From NCBI RefSeq assembly GCF_008831285.2, contig NC_045142.1, positions 14,325,354 to 14,389,353 on the forward strand: a DNA stretch of 64,000 nt. The letters are read 5' to 3'. The position numbers and the translations under genes were made by a program. This DNA is from Nymphaea colorata. Taxonomy: Eukaryota > Streptophyta > Magnoliopsida > Nymphaeales > Nymphaeaceae. Below the pieces are notes generated by a model. The model made no database searches. It was not told the origin of the DNA and saw only the letters and a list, made by a program, of their open reading frames with translations. This document shows, one piece after another, positions 13,101-25,700 of this stretch (position 1 is the first letter of the stretch; each line of letters starts with the position of its first letter).

Positions 13101-16100
13101 TCAAAGATTGTGAAAAACAACAAAATGAGGAAAAAGGAATAGCTTACTAAGCAAATGAAATGGAAATTTCATGATAGTATCATGATATTCTTGCATCACG
13201 ACATATTTAAGTATCATTATTTTGGCTCTATTATGTTCCTTTCAATTTTTTCTTACCATATTTTCAAATTATCTTGAGAGATCTTTGATTAAAATCTCAA
13301 CTTTTTTCCAGAATGGGGCTTGCCACCTAACTATTTTGAAAAGTTTTCCTTTCTGTAGGATTTTGCATAAGATTATGAGCTTTTACGGGCACTTAAGAGG
13401 CTAGATATTTGTACGCTAGATGAAAAAATTTCTGTTTTTTCAGTTAACCTAAGTTTTTCTTCTGTCTTATGCATATAGATTCTATGTCTGCTGTCCAGAA
13501 ATCATTTTATTTTGTTGCAGGAAAACATTATACATGTTCATAGAGTCTGGGTGCCAACTAGGGAGAAAAGGTTGTTGCCTCGTGCTCTGCACTTGCAATT
13601 TCATGGTAGAGAGATACATTCTCTTTGTTTTATAGATGTTGGATTGCAAGTCATCTCACGCCAGAGTAACAATTACTTGAACAATGTGTCCTGGATTGCA
13701 ACTGGAAGTGAAGATGGGACTGTACGTTTGACGAGGTATCCAGTTATATACTGCATATTTTAACTCAGGATTGCATGTGCATGAAATATGTAATAATGTA
13801 TGGTTAAAACTTAAAAAAAGACCATTTGTGTTATCTAGCTCTGTCACTGTCATGCAATTCTTTCTTCAAGCAAGTGCAATCTTTCAATCTTGGGTATTCT
13901 TATAATGACTATGAGCTTAGGTGTGGTTCTCCAACTTCATTTCGATGCATTTTTTTTTCTCTTATGAGTCCTCTGAAGCTTTGTCGATCTCACCTAGGTT
14001 ATTAAACTCTAGAAAGCTGGTTATTTGTCTCTGAGTTTTGTTGTGTTAATTTTTTTATTGCTTTGCATTTGTAATGGGTAATACAGATGGTTTAAGTGCA
14101 GAGAAGGAATCACAGCTTGCTTGACCTGTCTCAGTCTATGGTTGTTCTCGTGGAGTGTTGTCAGCCCCACCCTTAATAGTAGTGATATTCTTTCTATCCT
14201 ACTTAAACAGAGGCAAAGATTGTAGAACTTGGGAACTTTTTGCTTTGGACCTAATCAGATTGCAACGACCTGGGAGCCTACAGCACTTTTTTGTTTTCCC
14301 ATCATCTCTACATATAAAAAAGCAAAACTAAATGTTTATATACATGTGTCTATGTGTACATATATATATATAGAGAGAGAGAATGACACAGCAATATTCT
14401 TGACCCACAAGAAGTGACCCACAAGAAGTGAGTCAAGACGAACTGTCATACAGATAGAATCATTCAGCATACACATCAGAACGTACCTATACCGTTTAAA
14501 CTTAGAACTGCAGAAATTGATTCATCTACATATATTTATTTCAGGAAGTATATTGGTGGCTGAGGTCGTAATGCCTATATGGGCATCCCAAAACAACCAA
14601 CAAAGGGCCATGTTTATGAATCTATTGCTTACTCCTTGGCATTTTTGACATGTAATCAGCTTGTCAGCAGTAAATCAGAGAGCTATATCGACTCATGAGT
14701 CTGTCCCCTATTGGCTGAGGAAGGCATGGATGGGAGATCGAAATTGCCATCTTTTGAGGAGCCCTGTCAAATGAAACACCAAAAAGGAATGCCGGGTGGG
14801 GACTCGTGAAGGATTGGAGTGCTACTGATTGGAACAGTAGAAGCCTTCCAGATGTGAGAAGGTGGCGCAGGGGCAGAGCATGAAAATAAGATTTAGTTTC
14901 GATTTGGTTTTATTTATTATTTTATTTTATTTGGATCCAACTCTAGCATTTTAGGTCCTTTATTTATTGTTATTTTATTTTGGATCCAGATTCAGGGATC
15001 CGTTTTAGGCTATATAAAGATGTTTAGAGCCTCTGTAATTAGTCTGGAGTTTAATGAAGCCCTAATTGTCTTTCGGCTTTCCTTTCTGCTAGTTATTTCC
15101 GTTTCGTTTTGTATTCCCTTTGATTTTCTTAGTTTAATTTAGACGTTAATTGTGGTTAGATGAGTAGTCATGTTCCCCACTCCATCAAAGTGGTATCAAA
15201 GGCCACTAGTCACAACTTTTGTTTCACATTATTTTATTTTATTTGGATCCAACTCAACCACAGCGAACAGGCGAGAAGCAACTCTCAACCTCCACAGCCT
15301 ACTTTGCCGATCATTTCCAGTCAATCCAGTGTACCCAAAGTTGTTGAATACGATGGTAGTAGCAAGGGCATTGGGGAAGACGTTTTGGGGTCATTGCAGA
15401 CTCCAACTAACACTCCTGAAATCCAACTTTTTCCAATGATGCTGCAGGATGATCCACTTACTGGTGGGGAAGACAACTTTTTTCCCATCCTCCAATGATG
15501 GTGTAATATGGTCTATATGTTCTCCAAGGGCCCCTTGAAAACCCTCCTGCTGGTCGCTTGTTATGCCACTAATCTGGTCGACAACACTGAACCCACCGCC
15601 CATGCAGCCACCGAACAACATGAGCAGCCCTGCCGAAACTGCCACCATGCCACTAACCAGCCACCGGCGTTGCAGGAGCTGCCTTCTTCCCCATCAGTCC
15701 TTATGGGCAAGTTTCACTACCGCCCTTTCATCTGCCCTCCACCACCATCTTTACTCTTGTTGCCATGTCAGTGACCAGAGCACCACCAACACTGACCAAC
15801 GAGTGCCGGCCTTTGATGACCACAAAACTCCCACCAACATGGCGACCTTTATTCACCGTTGCATTGAAGAACTGGCAGGATTCACCCTACTTCATGTCCC
15901 GTCTGTAGAACAGGCAACCGATGCTGCTACTTATATGTGCTTGCCGCCATGGGGCCCGTCAGCGTGAGAGCTGGTTGCATGCGGCCAGAGCGTCGTCCCG
16001 GTGATGCTGTTTTGGCGGTGGTGGAGTTTGGCGATGGTGATGGCGATTGACGGCCATCAGCATCCACTAGACGGCCGTCGGACTGGACGACACAAACAGG

Positions 16101-16633
16101 CACCGCCCGGTGGCCGCCCTTCACCCTTGTGGCCTAATGCACGATAGGTGTCGGGCCCCTGGACGCCATTGAGTCCCACTACTCAGTCTTGTGTTGGAAC
16201 CCAAAACCCTCCAACCGAAGGGGTCAAAAAAAAATTGAAGGAAGGAAGAAGAGAAGAGAAATAAAAAGGCAAACCTGAATCTAAATTGACCAGGATTGAG
16301 AGGACTGAATTTCTGTTATTATTGGCATCATTGAGGGCGACTTTTCTTCAACCCGGGGAGAATGATGCAGGAGCAGAGCATGAAAAATAGATTTAGTTTC
16401 GATTTGGTTTTTATTTATTATTTTACTTTATTTGGATCCAGTTCTAGCATGTTGGGTATTTTATTTATTGTTATTTTATTTTGGATCCAGACCCAGGGAT
16501 CCGTTTTAGGCTATATAAAAATGTTTAGAGCCTCATTTATAATTAGTATGGAGTTTAATGAAACCCTAATCGTCTTTTAGTTTTCCCTTCTTCCAGTTAT
16601 TTCTGTTTCTTTTTAAATTCCCTTAGAGATAAT

Positions 16634-16718
<85 letters not shown>

Positions 16719-19700
16719 TTAGGACTTTAATGTTCATGCTTATATGTTCTACTCAATATTTTGCTTTTTGTATATAACGTAGTAACATGGACACTGACAC
16801 AAGTATCGCTATTCGACTTAGTATTCAAAATTGCCAGGCAGGCCTAGGTGGTGGACCATCAAAAAGGCCTAGATGGTGCTGGGGTGGACTAAAAACAGTA
16901 AACGAAAGAAGAGATGATGAGATGGGAAGAAGGAAATGACAAGCAGAAGAATGAAAAAAAGGTAAAAGAAGAAGAAGAAGGACACATAATAATACAGACA
17001 ATATCAGACCTGCTACTGTATACATGCAGGATACAATATAAGAATGTGTTGATCTGGGTTGGATCCAGAAACCAAACAAATGAATAAATTATACACGCCT
17101 TTTCAGGATCTTGTTGATGCACTATTATACTTTTGTTCTGTGGTTTGCTGATACCAAAAGTAATTCATAAGTTGCGTGGCTAACTTATGGTGCTTGTGGT
17201 TAGTTTTGATTGTTATACTTTACATGTTACCTTTTAGTTGTTCACTTGTTTGTTAATAGTTGTTCGTTGTACAACCAGCATGTTACTTTGTTAATTATCA
17301 ACTTCCAACTTCATTTAGTTTTTTTATCTTTACATTTTCTTTTGTTTTTATTTTAGTTTCTATTTATTTTATCTTTACCTTTTACATGACCTTTCTTTTC
17401 TGTGGGGAAATTCCTGAGATTTTGCTGAGAGAAGACCTCACCTTAAATATCCTGAGAAAAACTTCATTAATGAAACCGGAAAACTGTGTTTGTGGCTATG
17501 GTTTTTAAGTAATGACCATGTCTTCAATGATATAGTTGCTCTCGATAACTTACGAAATTCATGTGTGTAAATATAATAACTCTCTCTCTCTCTTTCTCTT
17601 TCTTTCTGCTGTCTTTGTAAGTGGGCTTGTAGGCTTTCACCAGAGAGCCTGGCTTGCTTTCAGGCCAGGCTTTCAGCAGTCTGATATTGTTTGAGCCTGT
17701 GATGTCCTTGTGGATGCCCATCCTATGGTGTATTTTTACATGTAAACGTATTATTTTAACATTACTGTTGTGTTGCTGTTTAAAATTTTATGCATTGTCA
17801 GCTATTCTATTTTTACTAGTATAACCAATTACCTTACCAAATGATTAGACTAGATTACTCCAAGGCATGCATTTAACCTGCAAGATACTGCCATGGGGTT
17901 AAAACAGGTTTCCCTCTCCTTCCCAACCATTTAGTTTTCTTTTCTTATTCGTTTCTATGACAACTTATAGCATGTAAAAGTGCTTTGCAGTAATGGACTG
18001 TTGAATTCCTCAAGAGAAAATCCTTCCTTGTCCTTTCATTATTTGTATGGTAAATCAACTTTTGTTGTTTTTACTTGGTTATCTTTCCTCATTCTGTAGA
18101 TGTCTAACCATTCTGTGCAATGTGTCCTTGGATGCTGAGACACTTGCCGTTTAAATTATTGATATCGTCCCACTTAAACATGTAGCAACTGAAGTTGGAG
18201 ATGCTCATTTATGATTTTTTATATGAGCCAGAATAATGCCTTTTTATTTTGAAGGATGTTGCTGTTGTTTTTCTCCTTGTTTCTGAGCCTAGGTGATTGA
18301 AGTTAGAAACTTAAGTTGATTATATGGTGTAGGTACATTACAGATGAAATGGGGAGGTGGTCCTCATCCAAGCTGCTTGGAGAGCACGTTGGTGGATCTG
18401 CTGTAAGATCCATTTGTTTCGTCAGAAAATCACATGGCTTTTTGGTCAATGGCAACTGCAAGACTCTTGGTGAACATGGAGGCAGTGCTTGTTCATATGC
18501 AATAGAAGATCCTGTTCTACTTATTTCTGCTGGGGCAAAGCGGGTTTTGACATGCTGGATTTATCATTCTAAAATAACATCTGGGAGATTTGTGGAAATT
18601 GGTCATACACCTGCAGAAGAAAATGCACATGCTTTGGATACTTCAGCAGGAGAAGATAAATTAATTTCTTTCCATTGGCTTTCCAATCATGTGCCATCAA
18701 AGTTTTCCAGTACACATAGGAGACTGGAAACTAGAGAGGAAGTCCCTGGGAATGTCAAGAACATTTCTTTAGATGGTTCTTGCATTGCCAAAGCTTCTGA
18801 TGTACAGAATGGTGAGCCTAGATCAAAACACGTGCATCCTAAGGAAATTGAAAATGATTGGAGATATTTGTCCGTGACAGCTTTTGTTGTGAAAAGTCAT
18901 GATTCCAAGTAAAAAGGCACTTGCTTTCATGCTGACATACTTTTTATCTTGTCAAGTCAAAAAATTGTTTATTGCCTTCTTGTTTTCTTAATGTAGCATT
19001 TTCCATGTTCTATTAGGCTACTAGCTTGCTTTGTTGTGGTTGCGTGTTCAGATGCAACACTTACATTACGTGCTCTTCTTCTGCCATGCCGGCTCTGGTA
19101 TGTGCCTAATCTGGTTATCCTTTTTGGAGTTTCTTTTTTTTTTTACTTTTTTTTCTTTTTATGCCCAATAGTATTATCCATTGTCGAAATATTCTGAATA
19201 TGGTACACTAGAAAGCACAGCCCTGAAAACTTATTCTTTGTGTATTTTGAGATTTCTCCTTGTTTTCTTTGCAGGTTTGATGTTGCTTTACTAGTGCCCC
19301 ATACGTCTCCTGTTCTGACGTTGCAGCATGTTGTCATTCCCATTTATATGGGGGGTCAAGGTGAGAGATTATGCATTTATTTTTTAAGCAGTTGAAATAT
19401 TCATTTCATGCCACAACTGTTGCTGCACGCAGATAGGAAAGAATGAAGGAAAACAACCAACTGTGACCTCTTATGAGTATTGATGATTGGAGCTCAATGC
19501 ATATCCTTCTTGTTGTGCAGAGTAGACTAAAAATTGGCAGATATTTTTAGGTATTATTGAAGTTTGATTTTCCTGGAAAAGCCTTAAGAATTCAAAATAA
19601 AAAAAATAAAAAATAACAAAAAGGTCCAAAACTTTATGAATTTTTGTGTTCTACTTATTTTCTCACAAAATATTGGTAAAGTTTCAAAATAGTTATTAAA

Positions 19701-22700
19701 ATAATAGAACAAACAAAAAATTATAATATGCTCAATTTGCAAAATATCAGGTTCCCACAATGTGTTTGTTATGGAAATATTTTCAAAGTATTGAGATTTT
19801 CACCTTTTTTTGGGAGAAAAACTCCAAACTATGTGGCAATGAACTAAAAGGCAAAGTAAAAATAAAGTTTTATGGTAAAGTAGGTATTGTTTCATATAAA
19901 TTGGATACTATCTTATAAATAGCCCTTTTCTTGTGGTTATTGCACTGCGACTTTTGTAAGGGGTGTGGAATCATAACATTCACGCAACAATACAAGTCTT
20001 TAAGGTATAGAGAGAGAGAGAGAGAATCCTGCCCTCCAAAATGCATGTGCACCATGCCTCTCTTCTTGGAAGACACACATCTTGGAAGGTGCAGTTCTGT
20101 CTATCTCTTCCTCCCTATCTCTCTACCCCTCTCTTCAATGCAAGCCTGTCAAGATGGTCTCCCCTTATATTTTTCATTCGACCAAAATCATTCACAAGAA
20201 GAGGGATGAGACCTTGAGAGAGAAGGGGCTGCAATGCAATCAGGAAAAACCTTGCAATAATGGCGGGGTGCTCTATTACATACAACATATCACAATGATT
20301 AGATACAAAAATGCCCTTTACAAGTAAATTACGAGGTGCCATTAATGAGGCACCAACTAATATATGACACATTGGATCGGATTAATTGGATTTACCCTAA
20401 TCCAAACACCACAATGACCTTTTCTTTTCACTTTTTATCAAATTGTACATGCTTCTTGTTAAGATGTGTTTATATTCAGTTTTAGGTTTAAGAGGGTACT
20501 TTTGTAATAACTTTTCCTTTAGATGGTTCTCTTGTAACTTCTCTCTCTCCTCTAGTCTATATAAAGAGGAGTTAGGGCAGATTTCGAGGTTAATCAATAT
20601 TATTCTTTCTAATATTATCATGGTATCAGAGCTGCAGCCGTCTCCTCCTCCTCGGCGCGCCGATTGAGCGGCGCCACCCGCCGCCTGACCGCGCCCATCG
20701 CTGCGCTTCCTCCGCCCGCTCGTGTCCACCCATCTCCGCCCGTCGCTGACCTCTCCACCCGACGCCTCCGCCCGTCGCTGTCCTGACCTCTCCACCCGAC
20801 GCCTCCACCCGTTGCTGTCCTCTCCGCCCGACGCCTCCGCCCGCCGTTGCTGTCATCTTCGCCGCTGCCCGCCGTGGCTGTCATCTCCGCCCGCCGCCGC
20901 CGTCCGTCGCTGCTGCATCGCCGCTGCTGTCTCCACTGCTCCTCCGCTGCTCTGCACGCTGATTTTCCTCTCAGCGTCTTCGCTGTCGTCTCTGGTATCT
21001 CTCTTCGTTCAGCTCTGTTGTTGCCTCTTCCAGCCGATCAGACTTATGGATTGCTGCCTGCGTTAACTGCATATTGCTTCATGATCAGCATGTTGTCTTT
21101 CGATATGTGACTGTCTTCTTTTGCCTGCACTTCCTATTCCGTGGCTCGGTTTCCTCCTTTGTGTTGAGCGATGTTTGAAATTAGCAGTGGCGCTAATACC
21201 TCTTCCTTTGTGTCGTCGGGAGAGATGAAGAGTTCCCCATTTTCCAGCATTATCACCAAAATGGATGGGGGTAATTACGAGATGTGGGCCATGCAAGTAA
21301 AAAGAACCTTGATCGCTCATGAGAAGGAACATCTTATATTGGAGCCCGAGCCCGTACAGAAGGTAGGAAAATATACTACTTGGTTTAAAGATAATTCGTT
21401 GGTTATGGTATGGATTGTTGGTACTCTTACTCAAGACATTGCAAATGAAGTCCTGCATAAGGAAAGTGCAAAGGATATGTGGGATTCCCTTGCAGCCACC
21501 TATTCACAAGCAAGGAATGAAACAAGAATTATGCAGCTTCATCATGATATTCATCAGATGCGCCAAGATGGTCGACCTCTTCATACTTATTATTCTAGTC
21601 TCAAGTCCATGTTTGAGAGACTAAATAGCTACTTTCCTGCATGTAAGTGTGAACAACAAAAGGCATACAGAGATATGCTTATGGTCGGAGTATTTCTGTC
21701 TGGATTAGACTCTGTTTATGAATCAGCAAAGAATCAGATGCTCACTAGTCCCTCGATTCCTCCTATTGATGAAGCTTATAGTAGGTTAAGCAGAATTCCA
21801 ATCCCTTCATCGACTGTTCTTGATACCACTTCTGCTATGCTTGCTACTCGTGGCAGAGGTGGGTCCCTCTTTGCCCGAGGACGAGGATACCGTGGCCGTG
21901 GCAATACCCCTTCGCGCCCAGTATGTCAGTTTTGTCATCGCATTGGTCACACTGTGGATAAGTGTTGGCAGAAACATGGTCGTCCAGCTGTTGCCAATCA
22001 GACTGTATTTACTGATTCTCCAGAGCAGCCTAAGACTCAGCATACTGTTTCCTCCAGTGAGTTACGTGCAGATGATATTATCTCTCAGTTGAGAAACTTG
22101 ATTGGAGATAGACCTCAACAAGCTCCTGATCCGACCACCTCTACTATCACTACTGCTGCCAGTGCATCTTTATCTGGTATGTATTCTGACACTACAGATT
22201 GGCTCATTGATTCGAGTGCATCGACACATCTCTGTGGAGACAAGGCACAGTTTACTTCTTATGTCCCTACTCCACCTGGTCGCTCGGTTATTCTAGCAGA
22301 TGGCAAATATTCTCCAGTTGTTGGACTTGGAGAGGTCCAACCTACTTCATCATTACCGTTGCAACATGTTCTTCATGCACCAGAATTCCCACATAGCCTA
22401 CTATCTATCAGTCAGATTACCAGAGATTTAAACTGTCGTGCGATATTTGACTCCTCTTCTCTTGTGTTTCAGGATATACTGACGGGCAGGGTGATTGGCA
22501 GTGGCCGTGAACAGGGAGGTCTTTACAGGCTAGTGCATCCCTTTCCCTTTGCTGGGTCTACCTCTGCAGGGTCGTCCTCATCCTCGGCTTATACTTGGCA
22601 TCTACGTTTTGGACATCTACCGTTTCAAAAACTGCTGCATGTTCTTCCTCAGCTGTCTCCTAAGTCTTCTTTTCAATGCGAGTCTTGTCAGTTGGGCAAA

Positions 22701-25700
22701 CACCATCGGTCATCCTTTCCTCCGCGGCCCAGTAGAAGTAGCCATTCTGTGTTTGAGTTACTTCATTTTGATGTTTGGGGTTCGAGTCGTACACCTGATC
22801 TTCAAGGTCATCGATATTATCTTGTTGCTGTCGATGACCATAGTCGTGTTAGTTGGGTTTTTCTTATGAAGCATAAATCTGAAGTGGGTCATGTAATCAA
22901 AAATTTTATCAATGAAATTCTGACTCAGTTTGATACTTGTGTCAAAATTGTGCGCTCTGACAATGCTCTTGAGTTCTGTGCTTCCTCTTTAGAACAATTT
23001 TTCAGGGATAAGGGTATCATCCACCAAACCTCTTGTGCCTATACTTCCCAACAGAATGGGGTTGCTGAACGGAAACACCGTCATATTCTTGATCTTGCCA
23101 GAACCATTATCATACATAGCCATGTTCCCCATTCTTACTGGGGAGATGCTGTTCTCACAGCATGCTATCTTATTAATCGAATGTCGTCATCTGTGTTGGG
23201 AGACCTTATTCCTATCTCTGTCCTCTTTCCTGACAGAGACTTGTTTTCTGTTCCACCTCGTGTTTTTGGATGTGTTGCCTTTGTTCAGTTGCTTGGTCCT
23301 GGGCGAGATAAGTTGTCTCCTCGGGCCATCAAAACGATCTTTGTTGGTTATTCCCGCACTCAAAAGGGATATCGATGTTATGATCCTTCTAATCGTCGGT
23401 ATTATGTGAGTGCTGATGTTACATTCTTTGAATCCACCTCTTTCTTCTCCCCAAATGGAACTCAATTAAGGGCGCCTGAATTGAATGATGAAGTCCATTT
23501 TCCTCTACCTCTCATGAATTGTCCAAAACCAGTTGATCCACGCTTTGGGGCTGTCTACCAACGTCGTACTAAACCTGTTGCGCCTGTTCACTGTGCACCT
23601 GTGCCTTCACCCAGCACGCCCAAGGTAATTCCTGACACAAACTCAGCTGACAATTTTTTATGTAATGATGACATAGGAGAATGTCACGAGCATGTTCATG
23701 CTCCTAATGAACTTGATATGCCCATTGCTCAAAGGAAAGGCAAACGTAGTTGCACTTTGCATCCTATCTCTGGTCATTTATCCATGGATAGACTCACTCC
23801 TATGTACCGACAGTTTGTCAAGGGGCTGTCGGCTATTGCTCTTCCACAGAATCCCATGGATGCTCTCTCTGATCCCAAATGGGCCGCAGCTATGCAAGAA
23901 GAGATGGATGCTCTTCAGTCTAGAGGCACCTGGACACTTGTTACTCCTTCAGCTGATGCAGCCATTGTTGGTTGCAGATGGGTCTTTACTATCAAATACA
24001 GCGCGGATGGCAGCATTGACAGATATAAGGCTCGTCTGGTTGCAAAAGGCTATACTCAAACTTATGGGGTTGATTATTATGATACCTTCTCTCCTGTGGC
24101 ACGACATGCTTCTTTACGGATTCTCCTTGCTGTGGCTGTCAGCAAGAATTGGTCCCTATCACAGCTTGATGTCAAAAATGCCTTTCTCTATGGTGACTTA
24201 CATGAAGAAGTGTATATGCAGCAACCACCAGGGTTTGTTGCTGAGGGGGAGTGTCAGAAAGTGTGCAGATTGCGAAAGGTGATTTATGGTCTGAAACAGA
24301 GTCCTCGAGCTTGGTTTCAGAAATTGTCAGAGAATATTGAGAATGAGGGCTTTAGACGTTCTTCGGCCGACCATTCCCTCTTTGTCAAGAAGACTTCTAC
24401 AGGTACGGTGATAGTTCTTGTCTATGTTGATGATATCATTGTTACAGGGGATGATGATCTGGGGATTTCCAACATCAAGGATGTCCTTGGACAACACTTT
24501 GTCACCAAGGACCTTGGTGAACTACGTTATTTCCTCGGTATTGAGTTTGCCAGAAATCAAAAGGGCCTTATCATGTGCCAGAGGAAATACGTTACTGATG
24601 TTTTGCAAGAGACAGGGATGCTGGGGTGTCGACCTGCATCCACGCCTATGGATATCAATACCCGCTTGTATGATGATGTTACTGAAGATGTTGATGCGAG
24701 ACAGTATAGAGGGATTGTTGGGAAGCTCCTATACATCACTGTTACTCGACCTGACATTGCCTATGCTGTTAGCAGAGTGAGTCAATTTATGGATAAGCCC
24801 AAGAAAGTTCATTGGGATGCTGCTATGATGATTCTTAGGTATCTAAAGAATTCACCAGGAACGGGACTCTTCTTTCAGAATGGTACCTCACTCACTATAT
24901 CTGTGTATGTTGATGCCGACTATGCAGGATGCCCCTCGGACAGAAAATCCACTACTGGATTTTGTGTGTTTATTGGATCCAACTTGGTTACATGGAAGAG
25001 TAAGAAGCAAACTGTGGTTGCCAGATCAAGTGCAGAATCTGAATATAGAGCTATGGCTCAGGGTACTGCTGAAGTTATGTGGGTTAGATCCCTGATGTTG
25101 GATCTTACTGTCGAAGTGCCTCTTCCTATGCAACTGTTATGTGATAACAAAGCTGCACTGTTTATTGCTAATAATCCGGCTTTTCATGAAAGAACCAAGC
25201 ATGTTGAAGTAGATTGTCACTATACCAGAGACATGATTCAAAAGGGGTTTGTAAGTACCTCACACATTTCAACTACAGGGCAAACGGCTGATATCTTTAC
25301 TAAGGCTCTTGCAAGGGGACCATTCCAAAGCTGCTGTTCCAAGTTGAGCCTATTTGACATATACGCTCCAACTTGAGGGGGAGTGTTAAGATGTGTTTAT
25401 ATTCAGTTTTAGGTTTAAGAGGGTACTTTTGTAATAACTTTTCCTTTAGATGGTTCTCTTGTAACTTCTCTCTCTCCTCTAGTCTATATAAAGAGGAGTT
25501 AGGGCAGATTTCGAGGTTAATCAATATTATTCTTTCTAATATTATCACTTCTAAACTATGATCAACTTGCCTTTTACCATCCAGAGCTTGTGTTCTATCT
25601 ATTGTGAATATTTCCACAACCCAAATCTGTTCTCACAAATTTGGGTTTAGCCTCTTTTATTAACCATTCATTGCAGAAAATGTTGGTATCTCAATGTATT

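Larger units (their letters stand above)
14863..16625 (+). mobile_element. non-autonomous LTR element (LARD/TR-GAG-like, gypsy-type ends)
   Basis: LTR-like repeats at 14863-15187 (TGGCGCAGGGGCAGAGC... to CTCCATCA) and 16363 to about 16622 (TGATGCAGGAGCAGAGC...) share long tracts such as GGATCCGTTTTAGGCTATAT. After the left one comes TGGTATCAAAGGCC (15191), an initiator tRNA-Met-like primer site; before the right one comes a purine tract CCGGGGAGAA. The 1.2-kb interior shows no gag, protease, RT or integrase. The right LTR breaks off at a (TA)n(GA)n microsatellite, so its end and any target duplication are lost. Both LTRs contain TATATAAA-like promoters. Confidence 0.75.
20457..25547 (+). mobile_element. 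young, structurally complete Ty1/copia retrotransposon (element 3)
   Basis: The two 164-bp LTRs (20457-20620 and 25384-25547) are identical base for base as read. Target duplication CTTCT at 20452-20456 and 25548-25552. Primer site TGGTATCAGAGC at 20621, a 550-bp GC-rich leader, one unbroken gag-pol frame (21171-25376) and a polypurine tract TTGAGGGGGAG just before the 3' LTR. 5091 bp in total. It lies in sense orientation in an intron of the WDR6-like gene. Identical LTRs indicate a recent insertion. The protease active site carries an unusual residue (see the CDS). Confidence 0.96.

Noticed and set aside
15160-15967. Open frames of 112, 88 and 134 codons inside the non-autonomous LTR element
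   Set aside because: They overlap in different frames, are Pro/Thr/Ser-rich and show no gag or other domain.
17310-17510. Possible third copy of the A/T-rich repeat
   Set aside because: Only the closing motif is shared; similarity is too weak to claim.
20397-21066. Arg/Gly-rich and Ser/Pro-rich frames of 74-132 codons on both strands
   Set aside because: All lie in the GC-rich tandem repeats of the copia leader and LTR; by-products of composition.
21063-24780. Long secondary frames (up to 196 codons) on either strand within the copia gag-pol region
   Set aside because: Shadows of the real gag-pol frame, without domain content.
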